Positions 10,824 through 21,971 of a DNA stretch of 64,000 nucleotides are shown piece after piece (position 1 is the first letter of the stretch; each line of letters begins with the position of its first letter). The stretch is from Rotaria sp. Silwood1. Taxonomy: Eukaryota; Rotifera; Eurotatoria; Philodinida; Philodinidae. The notes beneath the pieces were generated by a model, which worked only from the letters and a program-made list of their open reading frames with translations, had not been told where the DNA came from and did no database searches. Position numbers and translations under genes: made by a program. Where the stretch lies: positions 157,671 through 221,670 of the forward strand of contig CAJNOP010000222.1 in the NCBI GenBank assembly GCA_905250075.1, read 5' to 3'.

Positions 10824-11870
10824 AAGATGAGAAAAAAGCAAGCAAAGAAGTCAAATGATATTGCTTAAAATCATTGATAATTGTAACATGTTATCAAATC
10901 TCATGTTGATTAATAGAGTTCTATCACATTTGATTAGTACTCTGTAGTGTGTCAGTCGGTTTCGCAGTTTTCAGATCTTTGGACCGAATCGAAGAAAAAA
11001 GTGGAACATATTTATTTTTCTCAATAAGAAATAGGTTATTTTTTCGTGTCTACAATTAATAAGACACGGAATTGTTTATCAAGAAAACCTTGACAGCATG
11101 AAATGCGAGTATGAATATTCAATTTGTCTATGATTTCTATGCATTTTCCTAAATATTTTAGGTCATATACAAAAAAACCTAGCTCAAGCAATGAATTTGT
11201 TATTTGAAACTACACATAATTTCACATTTATGACTTTTCTCTCTAGTTTTTAGATCATGAAAAGAAAAAAAAAGAATTTCCACATTTAACAAGACAGTCA
11301 ACTCATTCATAGCACATCATAGACGCGTCCGATTACTTAATCATTTTTTTCAATCATATATAAACACCTGTCATCGATGACAAATGTTAGTTTCTTTTTT
11401 TCTTTCTTTCAATCATCGATTGAATGAATTATTTCAATCGATGAGATTTTCTTCTTGTTTCCTGTATTAATACAATGAACTATTGTTATATTAGAACAGA
11501 AAGAATAATTTATTCTATTCAAAAGAAAGTTTATCTTTTCTCTTTATTTTTCTTGAACTTGTCGGATAGTTCTCTTTTATCCGATGGAAAAACACTTTTT
11601 GTTATTGATACACAAAAACATACCGTAAGATGGATGTGAGGATGAGAGTGGAGAGGGAGATATGTATGATCACATCCTCACAGTCAAAATATTAATGTTA
11701 TGCAGCCAAAATAAAATTTTATTTTTATTTTTAAATAAGTTAAACAAACTTTTTATTTACATTGTTTTTATTTATTTGTTTTTTTTTGTAACATTAATAA
11801 TTGAATTTAATGGTTCTTTAATTGAAATATTAATATTAAATCGTCCGACAAAATCCAACCCTTCACTTCC
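10824..11870. other. Non-coding AT-rich interval before the LINE
   Basis: No supported gene. A small GATGTGAGGATG ... CATCCTCACA inverted pair at about 11632-11688 recalls the head-to-head G/C tracts in miniature. Confidence 0.4.
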
Positions 11871-11896
11871 ACGTAGTGTCGGATGGGCAATGACTT

Positions 11897-14800
11897 ATGT
11901 CATTGGCGAAGATGGGCTCTGGTATTCAGGAAAGCAACGGGAAACTACCTGAATCATTTCCTCCCATGAAAATCAATGTATTATACCGTATGGCAAGTAG
12001 AATCAAACAAAATGGCCCTGAGTCACGGCGTCTCTTAAATGGGACAGGGGTGCTAAGAATCTCCGTACTTGCTAAATGGAATAACTTTAAAATTGCAACC
12101 TGGAATGTTAGAAGCCTATTATCAGCTGGCAAATTAGCAAACGTAATCAAAGAAATGGACCGACTGAACATCAAAATACTTGGCATCAGTGAAACGAAAT
12201 GGCCAGGCATAAAGTAATTCGTCTCAGAAGATCATCTGGTACTTTGTTCCGGTGGTGAAGACAACAAGCCCCAAACCTACGGCACAGCATTCATCATCCA
12301 TAAAGACCTGGCAAAATATAGTATCCATTTTACACCATTTTCTGAAAGACTAGCAATGATACAACTAGCTGGACAACATATCAATTTAAATGTCATACAA
12401 GCATATGCACCAACTGCAGAGAAAAGCGACGATGAAATTGAAGCATTTTACCATCAACTGAAACAGCTATTTGATACTCAAAGGAAACATGATCTTAATC
12501 TCATCATAGGAGATTTTAACGCTAAAGTTGGACAAGGAAAAATCAACAACATTGTAGGTGATTATGGTCTCGGCACCAGAAATGAACGAGGAGAAAGACT
12601 AATACAATTCTGCATTGAAGAAAATCTTACAATAACCAATACATGGTTTAAACAACCAATCAGAAGACTTTATACATGGAAATCCCCAAAAGACTCAATG
12701 AACAACATCATCAGAAATCAAATCGACTACATACTTATTAACAATCGATTTACAAGCAGCATTCAAGATGTTAAAACTTATCCTGGAGCTGACATCTCGT
12801 CCGACCACAACCCAGTAGTAGCTACATTACGCCTAAAACTACGAACAATAAAAAGAAAACCAACAAAAAAAATAGATATTGAAAAAATCCAGAACAAAGA
12901 CATACAGAAAAAGATCAAAACAAGTCTAAATGAAGAATTAAACACGCTGCCAACTACAATCAACACGGTAGAAGAGTCATGGCAACTAATTAAGAGGAAA
13001 ATTACAAAAGTAGAGAAAAATATTTTAGGTCTTACTACAAAGAAAAAGAAGCAGAAATGGATGACAGAAGAAATATTACAACTAATGGAAGAACGACGAA
13101 AATACAAGAACAAAAATCAACAAAAATATAAAGAATTACAATCAAAAATCAAACTAGAAATAAAAATAGCAAAAGAACAATGAATGACCAACAGATGTGC
13201 AGAAATAGAAGAATTACTAAAGAAACACGATAATTTTAATCTTCAGAAAAAATTAAAGGAAACTGGAAATATTTATAATAAATCAGCTATATCGACATTG
13301 TACAACAACCAAGGCAAACCGATTCTTATAGCTGAAGAAAAACAAAAAATTTGGTACAACTACATTAAAAATATGTTCGATGATTCAAGATCAGAACCAA
13401 AAATCACAGTGACCGATATAAGTCCATCAATATTAAATTTTGAAGTCAAACATAATATTAAACAATCCAAAACACGAAAATCTTGTGGTCCAGACGAAAT
13501 TCATGCTGAAATGCTCAAACAGTTAGACGACAGCAACATCACAAAAATTACAAATCTCTTTAATCATATTTACACCAGTGGAAACATACCAACAGACTGG
13601 CTAAAATCAATATTTGTTCCGATACCAAAGAAAACACATAGTCGGAAATGTGAAGATTACCGCCTTATTAGTTTAATGAGTCACGTATTAAAAATATTTT
13701 TGCGTATTATCCAACATCGAATAGCTAATCAATACGAGAACATCATTGGACAAATACAATTTCGTTTTCGCAAGGGTCTTGGAACCAGAGAAGCAAGTTT
13801 TTGCTTACAAATTTTACTTCAAAGATGTCTAGAACATCAAAAAGACGTTTATTTATGTTTTATTGACTTTGAAAAAGCATTTGACACAGTCAAACATGAA
13901 AAACTAATTAATCAATTAGAAAAGATTGGACTAGATGACAACGACTTGCAAATCATTAAAAATCTATACTGGAAACAAACAGCAATGCTAAAGTATGAAA
14001 ACAATTTAAGCCAAGAAGTTCCAATAAAGAGAGGAGTAAGGCAAGGTTGTATTTTATCACCAGTTTTATTTAACATCTACTCCGAAGAAATTTTCAATCA
14101 AATCTCAGAAAACACTAACATCGGTATTCAAGTTAACGGACATTGGATAAACAACATCAGATATGCCGACGACACAGTTTTAATTGCCGAACATGAACAA
14201 GACCTACAGACATTACTGGATAAAGTTAATGAAGCAAGCAATTCACTTGGACTTAGAATTAACAAAACTAAAACCAAGGTCATGAAGATTAGCAAAACGC
14301 ATACTAAAATCGACATTAAATTAAATGATGCAAAACTTGAACAGGTAGAAAACTATAAATATTTAGGATCAATTATTAATTCAACACTAGATCCTAATAT
14401 AGAAATAAACACAAGAATCGCACAAGCGCGTCAATCTTTCGTAAAATGGAAAACACTTTTAACCAATAACAGCCTGAATATGACAATTCGTTTAAAAACA
14501 TTGAAATGCTATATATGGTCAATTTTATTATACAACGTGGAAAATTGGACTTTACTTTCAACGACAATTAAAAAACTCGAAGCATTAGAAATGTGGTTCT
14601 ACAGAAGAATGCTGAAAATATCATGGACAGATAAAATAACCAATGCGGAAGTGCTACAAAGATTAAACATCCAAAGAGAACTAATACCAACAATCATAAA
14701 GAGAAAATGCCAATATTTCGGTCACATCATAAGAAACAACAACAAATATAAACTTTCAACAATCGTACTGCAAGGAAAAATAGCTGGAAAAAAGAAGCCC

Positions 14801-14932
14801 GGTCGACAAAAAATAACATGGCTACAGAACATCAAAAATTGGACCAGTACCAGTACAGAACAACTTTTGCGAACATCCAGAAACAGAGAACAGTATAAAA
14901 CATTGATCGCAAACGCCTACAGGCAGCATTAG
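11897..14932 (+). pseudogene. RTE/BovB-type non-LTR retrotransposon ORF with two in-frame stops
   Basis: One continuous frame is broken only by TAA at 12215-12217 and TGA at 13181-13183. The apurinic-type endonuclease comes first: KIATWNVRSL, then NVIQAYAPT, LIIGDFNAKVG, and a terminal SSDHNPVVA. A basic linker follows, then reverse transcriptase with KSCGPDEIHAEMLK, CFIDFEKAFDTV, GVRQGCILSPVLFNIYSEE and the catalytic IRYADD. The C-terminal block (YKYLGSII, NVENWTLL, CQYFGHIIRN, KKPGRQKITWLQNI) is typical of RTE/BovB elements. The 3' end is short and followed by AGAAGAAGAAG. The absence of frameshifts suggests recent loss of function, or stop read-through. The 5' end is probably near 11870 but not defined. 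Confidence 0.85.
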
Positions 14933-15236
14933 AAGAAGAAGAATATCAAATCTAATAAATTGATAAATAAAAAGCAATTTAAAAGAAAAAAAGAAAAAAA
15001 AATCTTAAAAGAATAATTAATTGTTTTTCATCTTTTTCTTTAAAATGATTAATTTGTTTTTTCGGATCATTTTCAAATTCAATTTAATTTTGATGGATTT
15101 ATTTGATAAATTTCTTTTCTTGACGTTCCAATAAATGATGATGGATATTCTAAATAAATTTTATAGTCATTTTAATAAACTATTATCTAATAAATAATCA
15201 TTATTTTACTGAAGCAATTCTTCAATATTTTGACTG
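14933..15236. other. LINE 3' flank and AT-rich DNA
   Basis: AGAAGAAGAAG directly follows the LINE stop region, then A-rich and AT-rich sequence. No gene is visible. Confidence 0.4.
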
Positions 15237-15444
15237 CAGTGGCGTTGCTAGGAATTTTGGAGTCATGGGCAATTCATCAACCGAACTATTTTGAATTACG
15301 GGCAGCTAAGGGCAACCGTTATGATTTCAAAAATATCTATGGGCAATAACTATTCAAACACTGCATAGCTCAATAAATCCATGGGCAATAACTTTTGGAG
15401 CTATGGGCAATTACCCAATGGCCCTACCCCTAGCTACGCCACTG
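15237..15444. mobile_element. hAT-type MITE (CAGTGGCG ends)
   Basis: A 208-bp element with ends CAGTGGCGTTGCTAGG and CCTAGCTACGCCACTG (inverted). The flanks are TTTGACTG (15229-15236) and TTTGACCA (15445-15452), 6 of 8 identical. CAGTGGCGTAGC-type ends are widespread among animal hAT MITEs. Internal GGGCAATAACT/AGCTATGGGCAAT motifs repeat. Confidence 0.8.
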
Positions 15445-15721
15445 TTTGACCATATTCAATTAAATCGAATTTACTTATTGATAAATAACAAACTTTTATT
15501 TAATAGATTTTTATTTAAACATTTCATATAATGAAAAAGATTTAATATCTAAAACGAAGTGGTTCTCTTATTTATCTTAATCCTTTCAATACAGATATTT
15601 TCTTTCGTTGTACATGAAGTCCTGTTCTTTATTCAATATAAATATAAAGTGCGGGACAAAAATTTAGAGCATTTTTTGTCCCCTACTTTAGAGAAAATAA
15701 TAACAATACAAAAAAAAAATA

Positions 15722-16996
15722 TTATATATGATGTAGTTCATAATAATCACTTAATGGCTTTGGAAGATTTTCGCCAAATAAATTCAAATAATATTCTTTT
15801 TGTTGATGATAATATTTTTGAAAGGCTGGATGATGAACGCTCACACCGTAATTGTATGATACTGGTATTTGTTTGTGGTCATTGCAGAATTTACATCCAT
15901 GTAGAAATTGAATATTATCTGGACCAATCTGTGCCCGGTTTGATGGAATAACATGAAATAGACAATCTCGATAAGGTATAAAGTCTCCACCAAAATGTAT
16001 TGATATAAATTCAACTAAAGTTAATTGTTGACCATTTGCAGTCGGTATATTTTCATATATATCAAAATTCGATTTTAATGTAACACCACCACTTGAACCG
16101 TGATAAAGATTTTCATTACTTAAAATACATTGATAATTTGAAAAATCAGTGTTTCGATATTCAAGATCTTCTATGCATTCATTTGAACTTTCATTTAATT
16201 TATATGGAGCAATAACACGTCCATAAGAGACACAACGTCCACCAAAACCGTGAAATATTTTTTTCAATTCTTCGAATGGAGGTAAGAATAAGTTGTAATG
16301 GTGACGTCCACTTGATTCTTGAGTTGAAAATTCATTTCCTGGATGTGAGATTGTGATAATTGAATCATTAATTTGAACGTGTTGAGTTGATGGTACAAAT
16401 AGTATTGAATTACTTGTTTGAACTTTTTCTGTTTCTTTCACAACAACAAAATCTATCATATCGAAATCATCGGTAATTCCTAATATTGGATCTTGTTCAA
16501 TATGACGATCACGTATGTTAGAATATTTATTTGGATCAAATAATGTTGTTTCAACAATATTGAGAGACATTATATTATTTCGTGCATAAGCAAAATCGGA
16601 GTCATTATTTGTAACAGTAGTACACTGCTTTAATAAAGGCATTGTAGAATAAATATCATTTGTTTGGGTAAATAATGAAGAAAGTTCGATTTGACTAATG
16701 TTATGTTTATTAGTATCAATTAAATTTATACTCATGTAAAAACCAGAACATGAATCTGATGGTAAATAAAATCGAACAACACCATTTGCGATACGCCGTA
16801 ATTTACTACGATTATTATCGAAATAAAGACGAGCTTCATCGGAGATGTCTTCTTCTTTATAGATCAATTCATCATTTTTTAATCGAGCAATGTCAACTAT
16901 AAATGGACATGATATAGATATTTGTGAAGATGTTGACGAGACATTAGTCTTGTCATGGTAACAGATAACATCTAAAATAGTACGAATATAACGCAT
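15722..16996 (-). CDS. Trypsin-like (S1-fold) peptidase-like protein
   Basis: 424 codons open on the minus strand. The C-terminal half has the shape of a trypsin-like_2 domain: RCVSYGRVI, a strand with YQCILSNENL, and HGSSGGVTL, where the GxSGG core would hold the nucleophilic Ser. A confident catalytic His/Asp pair is not visible, so activity is uncertain. A tail with HGCKFCNDH and many His/Tyr follows. The annotated ATG at 16996 may be internal: a TTTGTTTCATTTTAG acceptor lies just upstream in the same frame. An upstream minus-strand ORF with a signal peptide (17312-17479) could be exon 1, giving a secreted protein. The product could also be a non-catalytic homologue. Confidence 0.6.
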   Translation of the reverse strand: MRYIRTILDVICYHDKTNVSSTSSQISISCPFIVDIARLKNDELIYKEEDISDEARLYFDNNRSKLRRIANGVVRFYLPSDSCSGFYMSINLIDTNKHNISQIELSSLFTQTNDIYSTMPLLKQCTTVTNNDSDFAYARNNIMSLNIVETTLFDPNKYSNIRDRHIEQDPILGITDDFDMIDFVVVKETEKVQTSNSILFVPSTQHVQINDSIITISHPGNEFSTQESSGRHHYNLFLPPFEELKKIFHGFGGRCVSYGRVIAPYKLNESSNECIEDLEYRNTDFSNYQCILSNENLYHGSSGGVTLKSNFDIYENIPTANGQQLTLVEFISIHFGGDFIPYRDCLFHVIPSNRAQIGPDNIQFLHGCKFCNDHKQIPVSYNYGVSVHHPAFQKYYHQQKEYYLNLFGENLPKPLSDYYELHHI

Positions 16997-17311
16997 TTCA
17001 TTTTCTTTAATCTAAAATGAAACAAACAAGGACAAAAATAAACGGTTTTATTGTTGATATGAACGAAAATGAAACTACACAAATATTGATGATTTTCTTC
17101 TTATTTTTCTTATGTGAAATAAAATATAAAGTGAAATCAGATTGTGTAAAACTTTTTTTGGAAAACAAGGCGTCATTTATCTTGATCGAACAGGATAAAT
17201 AGATAATTCTAAGAAAAAATATTTATTGAAACAAAAAAGGAAGAAAGAAATGATTTAGAAATAGATGATTATTAGAAGTTATCTGCCAAAAATGACAATC
17301 AAGAATATTTT

Positions 17312-17479
17312 TTATTTTTTTCCATTCTCATCATTTGTTGAATAAGAATTTATGCAATATCTTTGTAGTTCAATAGGTGTCGTATATTTCTGAATACTTG
17401 CTTCTAATGGAATTATTGTGGCATGTTTGGCTGATAAAGTGAGTGAAAAAATTATTATGAATAAGATTTTGATAATCAT
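17312..17479 (-). CDS. Small ORF with signal peptide, possible first exon of the protease-like gene
   Basis: 55 codons. The start MIIKILFIIIFSLTLSAKHA is a textbook signal peptide: Lys, then a hydrophobic core, then an SxA-type cleavage site. It lies about 315 bp upstream of the minus-strand protease-like ORF. Its only GT (CAAGTATTC, around codon 28) could splice to the AG of ATTAAAG just before 16996 and keep the frame. It could instead be a free-standing secreted peptide ending at the TAA. Splicing is inference. Confidence 0.4.
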   Translation of the reverse strand: MIIKILFIIIFSLTLSAKHATIIPLEASIQKYTTPIELQRYCINSYSTNDENGKK

Positions 17480-17641
17480 TCTATATAGCTACGTTTAATG
17501 GATAGTCTAGAAACAGAATAAGTGCGAGATATTACAATGAAATCCAGTGTTGTTACATTTGTTCATGAAAAAAGTTCTCTTTTTTAAAAGTAGTTTCTAT
17601 ATTTTATTTAAAGGGAATTAAAACCTAAATTTTGAAAACTT

Positions 17642-18015
17642 CGACAATTATCTTCATCTGATGAAGTACTATTTAATTTAATTAGTGGTTCAATTTTTCT
17701 TCGTTTTCTTTATCCAGCTATTTTATCACCAAATCTATGTGGTCTAACTCAAGGTAAATTAATTTTAACAAAATAATAAAGATATTTTGTTGTTAAATAG
17801 AATCCCCACATGAAAAATCATCAAGAAAATTCACATTAATTGAGAAAACATTAAAAACAATAGCCAATTTTTCTAAGTAAAAATAAAAATCGAATTTTCA
17901 TTTAAAATAAAATTTTTGATTCAGATTTGGTCCAAAAGACTCTTATACGAAATTTATGAGTAATTTTTTTGAAAAAGAATCAGAAAATATGCGAAGATTT
18001 TTAGCTAATATATCT
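17642..18015 (+). pseudogene. Three-exon fragment of a SynGAP/DAB2IP-like RasGAP domain
   Basis: Three exons join in frame across tiny introns: 17642-17753, 17801-17876 and 17925-18015, all GT-AG. The peptide contains FLRFLYPAILSPNLCGLTQE, the RasGAP signature (FLRFxxPAIxSP). It continues through KFTLIEKTLKTIANFSKFGP and ends with ENMRRFLANIS. RasGAPs speed GTP hydrolysis by Ras; this segment lies after the arginine finger and forms the Ras-contact helices. No upstream finger exon or downstream exon is found. A donor GTAAG follows the last exon, and 27 bp later a long palindrome begins, which probably truncated the gene. The introns show it derives from genomic DNA, not from a retrocopy. Confidence 0.75.
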
Positions 18016-18042
18016 GTAAGTAAAACAAGAAGATTAAATGAT

Positions 18043-18991
18043 TATTATCCATTTTCAGAAAAAAGGCGGTTGAGCATTTTTTTAATATCTTTTGATAGAA
18101 ACTAGATAGAGAGGTGCGGTTTTTACCATTACAAAGACAAGACCGGGGCACATCATATCTGCTAAAATCATATTGGTTGATAATGAACTAATCAAATACA
18201 TTCTCAGTGGATATTTTGAACCCGTTATTCTGGAGTCATTTCATAACTTTCCTGAATTATGAATTGACTTGTTTTATAGGCAAAATTGTTCTCTATCGAT
18301 CTACACAAGGCTGACCTTTCCAGCTAGTCCCATTGGAGAGTTATAAGGTTTTTCCTGAGACCCCTAATTTTAGGAAATTGACCTTGGATCACCCGGGAAG
18401 TCGTCTAGGATGGGACCATTCCTCATTCTGAGTCGAATGGTGATGTTTGTTTTTGGATTCGAAATGATCTGACACTGTTATATCAATATTTTCGAAATAT
18501 CGACTCATTTGATATATAGCCGTAGATTTTGTGAATTTTTGAAAATTCTTAAATAAAACCATCAAATCATTTCGAATACGAAAACAAACGTCATCATTCG
18601 ACTCAGAATGAGGAATTGTCCCATCCTAGACGACTTCCCGGGTGATCCAAGGTCAATTTGCTAAAATTAGGGGTCTCAGGAAAAACCTTATAATTCTCCA
18701 ATGGGACTAGCTGGAAAGGTCAGCCTTGTGTAGATCGATAGAGAACAATTTTGCCTATAAAACAAGTAAATTCATAATTCAGGAAAGTTATGAAATGACT
18801 CCAGAATAACGGGTTCAAAATATCCACTGAGAATATATTTGATTAGTTCATTATCAGCGAATAGGATTTTAGCAGTATTATGTGCCCCGGCCTTGTTTTT
18901 GTAATGGTAAAAACCGCACCTCTCTATCTAGTTTCTATCAAAAGTTATTAAAAAAATGCTCAACCGCCTTTTTTTCTGAAAATGGATAATA
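18043..18991. mobile_element. Near-perfect 949-bp palindromic (foldback) element
   Basis: Left terminus TATTATCCATTTTCAG and right terminus CTGAAAATGGATAATA are exact inverses. The arms remain highly similar for over 400 bp (for example AGGTGCGGTTTTTACCATTA against TAATGGTAAAAACCGCACCT), meeting near 18500. No ORF is present. It would extrude a very long hairpin. It separates the RasGAP exons from anything downstream. Confidence 0.85.
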
Positions 18992-20800
18992 GATAAAATT
19001 TCATCTTGTAAATTCAACGTTTTATTTTTTCTGATTATCTCAACTAATTAAATGTTCATAATAATTTATTATTAGTCTAACTATTAATTCTATGGACAAA
19101 TCATCTTCTTGTAAACATTCGTTATATTTACAGCAGATCTTAACGACCTATTATGTATCACCAGGGATTCAGGAAAACTGCAATCGATTATTCTCGAAAG
19201 TGAAAACTAAATTCATTCATGCTTTTGTGTTGATGATGTGACAAGCGTGGGATTTCAAAACATCATTCTTAATCTCTATCATATAATTGTTTATCTGCAT
19301 AAAAATCAGAAACTTCATTTTTTAGAATATTAACAAACGTATTCCCATCGTATAAATTTCAGAGAAGATTCTGGAATGCTCTAAAACCTTCTAAGACTTG
19401 TGATTAATATCGTTCAGCACCTTTAATCCTGTTTGTTTAGATTTATAAAGACTAAAAAAAGGGGGAACGGAGAATACTATTTAGCCCTGGATACTACGGC
19501 CAAGGGAAGCAGAGTCGCAAAAACCTCGACTTGTATTTCCAATCACTATAATTTTCTTCAAAAACATACGTCAGTCCTACAAAAAGCAATCAAACACAAA
19601 GAAAAAAGGAAAAATAACGGAAGCTAAAAGAGTTGCTCTACTATGGTACAACTATTTTCTTTGTCTGACGTTTCGTATTGACACATCAAATGAAATAAAA
19701 GAAATAGAACTAATTAGTTGAAATCAAAATGCGTGGCACTAGTCTAAATACATTTGTCACAGTTTTATTTAGTAAGATCTATTTACATTCAGACATGAAC
19801 TTCATACATGGCAAAAATTGGGTCTTAAAAAAAAAGATTGTCACAGTCAGGATAAGTGAGCTTGTCAAATTAGCTGTACTTGAAGGCTGAGTTATCTGAA
19901 CAAAAATTAATATATATTTACATTGACGTAATGTCAGAGCTTTTTTTATTGAATATTCTTTTATCTTCGACATAAGTAGAACGAGAGCTACTTGTCATCA
20001 TAGTAAAAAGAATTTGTTAATAGTGATGGCGGTATTACTACGGTAGTATACTGGAGACAACAGATGATAGTCTCAAAGTCATACAAGCCCAGGTTTGCCG
20101 ATGCGGGCCATTCGCTACCCTGACAATAGTCATATCTGATAATGACGTAAGTTTTAAGTGTTGAAAAGCAGATTCTAGAACATGTGCATTGTAACATCAG
20201 AAACTGATTGGTTAGATTCGTAAAAATATTTCTGATGGTTAAATTATTGGAATTGTCGTTGGAAACATTTTTGACAACATGCATTTGTTCGAGATTCAAT
20301 CTTTAAAACTAAGCATATTTCATCGTTCTCCTTAAAGGAAAATGAAAAGTGAACTATGCAGTGCATACAGTTGTGTTGATCTCAACCATACATGGAATTG
20401 ATCTAGCTTTTGGTGATGAGTACCGGTCCCGATCCAAAAAAAGTCACATAGGACTGGATTGGCCGGTACATCGGTTTGCTCGATCTCTGATAATCAGAGG
20501 CATGCAACTGGTGCCTATGCATCTCCTTGACCAAAAATCACATGGAATAGTACCGATGAAAACGCTTTTCACGAAGCAAAATCATTAAGTTCCTACTGGT
20601 GTGTACATCTTTGCGAAACTCCTGGAAACCTCTCGTCAATAATAGATCAATTCTTAAAATGAAATCTTGTTTCATAGTGACTTCTCGCAGATTACCGGCT
20701 TATATCATGAATCTGAAATATGTCAACAATTGTATACTGATATTGAATTTGCAGTTTTCTAAAAAAAGACAACGGTTAGAATACCAATGCACTATGTAAA
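18992..20800. other. Non-coding interval
   Basis: Several ORFs of 60-100 codons exist on both strands, but none shows a domain, splice pattern or signal peptide I trust. The sequence is AT-rich without obvious repeats. Confidence 0.4.
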
Positions 20801-21965
20801 TCGAGGGAGAAACAACTGAGACTTTAGTTTTGAAGTCCCATGAAGTCTCCTGAAGTCTCATAAAGTCACATGAAGTCTTCCGGATTTTTTGACGTGAAAA
20901 AATCATTAGAAAACCAATGAAATAGTAAGGTTTTTAATGATCTTATTTTAGCAGAAATGTAATCCTTTTTTGTTTTGTCAATCTGCCGGAAAAGTCCGTG
21001 CTCGTTTGAACTTTAAAAAAAAACATAGTGAATAGTTCAATTCTTTTTTATTAAGTCATTTATTTCCATAAGAAGTGTTCTATTGATTCGATATAAATTT
21101 TATGAAGAATTTTAATCTTTTCGTTGTTTCTATCACTCGTGAAAGTCTATCAGCCGATAAACGGCTAGCTTTATCGGTCAATAACCAGCAAGCCGTTTGC
21201 TTGTATATAAATTTAGGCTTGCTATTTATTTGCACCTGAAAATAAGGGTTCTTCATCGCTGGATTGATTGAATCAAATATACGTATACGATTCAAGTCCA
21301 TCTTATTAATTTTAATTTCATCAACATTTTGTGTGATTGTCACTAGGCATGCACCGAACCCGAACTTCCCGAGGTTCGGTTTTTCCGGGTTCGCTCATTC
21401 CCGGGAACAGCCGAGCCCGGAAATGACCGAACCCGAGAAACCCGGGTCTGTTCCCGGGCTCGGTGCATGCCTAATTGTCACATCTCGATCTTCTTCATCC
21501 AAGTTGAACAGATCATTATCAACTTCATTATCCTCCACTGTTTCATCATCATAATCAAACTCAGAATTTGATGATGGATCTGAATTAGCTATGGAACTAT
21601 TATCTGAACTAATGTTGAAATTATGAATAATGGTTATGAATAAGTTTTATATTGATGATGAATTGAAACTGAATTCAGTTTGATGACGACGGGAAAAGAA
21701 TGAACCCGTTGAAAATTTATTATTTTGAAATAAAAATTTTAGCTGCATTTTCTTTTATTATTGAGTTTATACACACATATACACTTATATAGAATTATGA
21801 AAGGAAGCTCTTTAGCTATCTTTATCTAATAGTGTGTTTTGCATGGTACAGAAATGCGGTGCCATTTCTAAGGCTCCTCGAACCCTCATGTAAACTCGAA
21901 GTCACATGAAGTCTCGTGAAGTTTTTTGAAGTCTTGAAGTCTGAAGTCCGCTGTTTACCACTCGA
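20801..21965. mobile_element. TIR element with GAAGTC decamer subterminal repeats
   Basis: Left end TCGAGGGAGAAACAACTGAG and right end CGCTGTTTACCACTCGA are inverted and flanked by TGTAAA (20795-20800 and 21966-21971). Just inside each end is an array of about 10-bp units like TCATGAAGTC: about 20828-20880 at the left and 21893-21950 at the right. A second member lies at about 39113-39745. The interior has no transposase. A hAT MITE is nested at 21344. Confidence 0.65.
21344..21473. mobile_element. 130-bp hAT-type MITE with perfect 8-bp target duplication
   Basis: Termini TAGGCATGCACCGA and CGGTGCATGCCTA are inverted. ATTGTCAC flanks both sides (21336-21343 and 21474-21481). The interior is unusually GC-rich, with CCCGGGTTCGGTTTTTCCGG-like palindromes. 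This is the cleanest hAT-type insertion in the window. Confidence 0.9.
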
Positions 21966-21971
21966 TGTAAA

